The notes beneath the pieces are model-generated. The model saw only the letters and a program-made list of their open reading frames with translations, made no database searches and was not told where the DNA came from. The position numbers and the translations under genes are program-made. A stretch of DNA of 64,000 nt from contig NZ_JBDZDR010000003.1 of the NCBI RefSeq assembly GCF_040049255.1, positions 593,541-657,540 on the forward strand, in the 5' to 3' direction. Source of the stretch: Pseudaminobacter sp040049255. Lineage in GTDB: Bacteria; Pseudomonadota; Alphaproteobacteria; Rhizobiales; Rhizobiaceae. Positions 62,333 to 64,000 of the stretch are shown here, one piece after another (positions within the stretch are counted from its first letter, which is position 1; each line of letters begins with the position of its first letter).

Positions 62333-64000
62333 ATGAGTTCTACCGCATATGATCAAGCCATTGCTCCACGCGCCCATCCGGCGCGGCAAGGCTTCTCGCT
62401 CGCCAATCTGAGCATCCTGCGCAAGCTGGCGCTGGGCTTTTCGGCCATCTTCATCGTCAGCATCGTCGTGGCGCTGCTGGTGATGCGGTCGCTGGGCACG
62501 ATCGAGGCGGCCGGTAAGGACTACGAGACGGCAAGCCGCCTGCTCACCGAACTCGGCAAGGCCGAGGCAATTCATCTCGACCGGGTGAACCTAGCGCGCC
62601 TCTATGTCCTTTCGAGGCGCGAGGACGTCCTAAAGCGCTATCACGACGCGTCGGAAGAGCTGGACAGGGTCATCACTATCGCGAAGCAGGAGATCGCCGG
62701 CAATCAGGAGGTGGAGGCCGCTATAGATGCCTTCCATTCGGCCGCTCAGCGGTGGCGCAGCGAAATCGGCGATGCGGTGGTCGGGCTCGCGGCAAAGCCG
62801 GAGACCTATGAGAGGGGGCGCGATCTCGCTTCTTCCGCGCGGGGGACGGAGGTTCAGGCAGGCGTCCGCGAAGCCATTGCACAGATGCAGGCTCAAATTG
62901 CTGGTTGGCTGAAGGACGTCAGCACGCAGAAGAATGCCGCGATGACATTCGCGCAGTACCTCCAGCTTGGCGGTGCCAGTCTGACGGTTGGGTTCCTGGT
63001 GCTGATCGCGTGGTGGCTGTCGCGGCAGATCGCGCGGCCGGTGAGCCAGATGACGGCGGCGATGCGGGCGCTGGCTTCGGGCGACCACGGCGTGGCGGTG
63101 CCGGCGGTGGGGCGGCGCGACGAGGTCGGCCAGATGGCGGCGGCGGTCGAGACGTTCAAGGCGGCGGCGATCGAGAAGCTCAGGCTGGAGGCGGAGGCCG
63201 CGGCGAGCCGGCAGCGCGCGGAGGAAGAGCGGGCGGCGGCCGCCGCGCGCAAGGCCGAGGAGGACCGCCAGGACGCGGTCGCCATCGCCGCGCTCGGCGA
63301 GGGGCTCGACCGGCTGTCGCAGGGCGACCTGGTGCACCGCATCGAGGCGCCGTTCCCCGACAAGCTGGTCAAGCTGCGCGCCGACTTCAACGGCTCGGTC
63401 GAGAAGCTGCAGCAGACGCTGCTGGCGATCTCGGCCAGCGTCGGCACCATCCATGCCGGCACCGGCGAGATCTCGAGCGCGGCCGACGACCTGTCGCGGC
63501 GCACCGAGCAGCAGGCGGCGAGCCTGGAGGAGACGGCGGCGGCACTCGACGAGATCACCGCGACGGTGAGGAAGACGGCCGAGGGCGCCGTGCACGCCCG
63601 CGACGTGGTCGCCGGGGCCAAGGGCGACGCCGAGACGTCCGGGGCGGTGGTGCGCCAGGCGATCGCGGCGATGGGCATGATCGAGAAGTCGTCGGAGCAG
63701 ATCAGCCGCATCATCGGCGTCATCGACGAGATCGCCTTCCAGACCAACCTCTTGGCGCTCAACGCCGGCGTCGAGGCGGCGCGCGCCGGCGATGCCGGCC
63801 GCGGCTTTGCCGTGGTGGCGTCGGAGGTGCGGGCGCTGGCGCAGCGCTCGGCGGAAGCCGCGCGCGAGATCAAGGGCCTGATCTCGACCTCGACCACGCA
63901 GGTCGGCGAGGGCGTCAAGCTGGTGGCTGAGACCGGCAAGGCGCTGGAGCGGATCGTGGTCGAGGTGGCCGAGATCAACGCGGTGGTGACCAACATCGCC
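62333..64000 (+). CDS. Methyl-accepting chemotaxis protein, cut by the window edge
   Basis: The first 556 residues of a transmembrane chemoreceptor; the end is beyond the window. TM1 spans about 34-54 and TM2 about 210-229, with a helical-bundle ligand domain of about 155 residues between them. HAMP follows (RQIARPVSQMTAAMRALASGDH), then a charged Ala/Glu linker and a second HAMP-like stretch. The signalling tip IAFQTNLLALNAGVEAARAG is present, with Gly for the usual Ala. It would control the CheA kinase. Base composition shifts sharply to GCG/GGC-rich codons from about 62990 onward. Confidence 0.93.
   Translation, partial: MSSTAYDQAIAPRAHPARQGFSLANLSILRKLALGFSAIFIVSIVVALLVMRSLGTIEAAGKDYETASRLLTELGKAEAIHLDRVNLARLYVLSRREDVLKRYHDASEELDRVITIAKQEIAGNQEVEAAIDAFHSAAQRWRSEIGDAVVGLAAKPETYERGRDLASSARGTEVQAGVREAIAQMQAQIAGWLKDVSTQKNAAMTFAQYLQLGGASLTVGFLVLIAWWLSRQIARPVSQMTAAMRALASGDHGVAVPAVGRRDEVGQMAAAVETFKAAAIEKLRLEAEAAASRQRAEEERAAAAARKAEEDRQDAVAIAALGEGLDRLSQGDLVHRIEAPFPDKLVKLRADFNGSVEKLQQTLLAISASVGTIHAGTGEISSAADDLSRRTEQQAASLEETAAALDEITATVRKTAEGAVHARDVVAGAKGDAETSGAVVRQAIAAMGMIEKSSEQISRIIGVIDEIAFQTNLLALNAGVEAARAGDAGRGFAVVASEVRALAQRSAEAAREIKGLISTSTTQVGEGVKLVAETGKALERIVVEVAEINAVVTNIA

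Noticed and set aside
62170..62352. A 60-residue leader peptide before the chemoreceptor
   Set aside because: It has no ATG, GTG or TTG with a ribosome site, overlaps the receptor start in another frame, and its composition is shadow-like.

Overview
The window is a dense, GC-rich stretch of a bacterial chromosome. Gene content and protein style point to an alphaproteobacterium of the Hyphomicrobiales (Rhizobiales), most likely Phyllobacteriaceae (Mesorhizobium/Aminobacter/Nitratireductor-like). The signs are a YejABEF-type peptide importer, a membrane-anchored CycM-like cytochrome c, the ffs-dnaX-ybaB-recR run, the def-fmt-truA run, dapD/dapE, a DUF6481 protein, a two-subunit indolepyruvate oxidoreductase and short mosaic palindromic repeats. 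This placement is inference from families. No rRNA or tRNA gene was seen; the only RNA gene recognised is the small SRP RNA.

Layout. 1-9.7 kb (minus): a YejABEF-type ABC importer with two solute-binding proteins (one Tat, one Sec), a vapBC toxin-antitoxin pair lodged between yejE and yejF, then a GhrA-like reductase and a truncated GFA-family gene. 9.8-14.7 kb: cytochrome c, kdsB, pheA, a MarR-GNAT fusion with two operator-like palindromes, nudC and a HIT protein. 14.8-19.2 kb: SRP RNA, dnaX, ybaB, recR and a lytic transglycosylase. 19.3-25 kb: two luciferase-like monooxygenases around an AI-2E/PerM-type membrane protein, DUF6481, a 44-aa protein and rmuC. 25-28.6 kb: def, a FitAB module with a dead toxin, fmt, a GNAT enzyme and truA. 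28.6-33.7 kb: a membrane protein, dapE, a PanE-like reductase, an HAD phosphatase, DUF805 and dapD. 33.8-39.2 kb: a LOG protein, a copper-handling pair (DUF2946-like plus YcnI-PCuAC fusion), two GGDEF proteins and a pyrimidine 5'-nucleotidase. 39.4-44.7 kb: a cyclase-family amidohydrolase, MarR and iorAB. 44.7-52.2 kb: DUF423, tex, a DGPF/YCII protein with an ECF42-type sigma factor, a glutamate dehydrogenase and an aldo/keto reductase. 52.2-60.2 kb (all minus): NDH-2, SulP, CYTH-CHAD, PPK2, a 157-aa unknown, an HlyD-type fusion protein and a small membrane protein. 60.6-64 kb: a DAO-family flavoenzyme and a chemotaxis receptor running off the right end.

How the parts work together. Most of the window is housekeeping: replication and repair, N-terminal formyl-Met handling, lysine/DAP and phenylalanine synthesis, KDO activation. 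Three accessory neighbourhoods stand out. First, two toxin-antitoxin modules sit inside housekeeping operons, one apparently intact and one with a toxin broken twice. Second, a minus-strand block joins polyphosphate enzymology (PPK2, CYTH-CHAD) with anion transport (SulP), non-proton-pumping respiration (NDH-2) and an unknown soluble protein. Third, the cyclase-MarR-iorAB group looks like a regulated aromatic (aryl-pyruvate or tryptophan-type) catabolic unit. Two copies of a mosaic palindromic repeat of about 137 bp have near-identical arms but unrelated cores.
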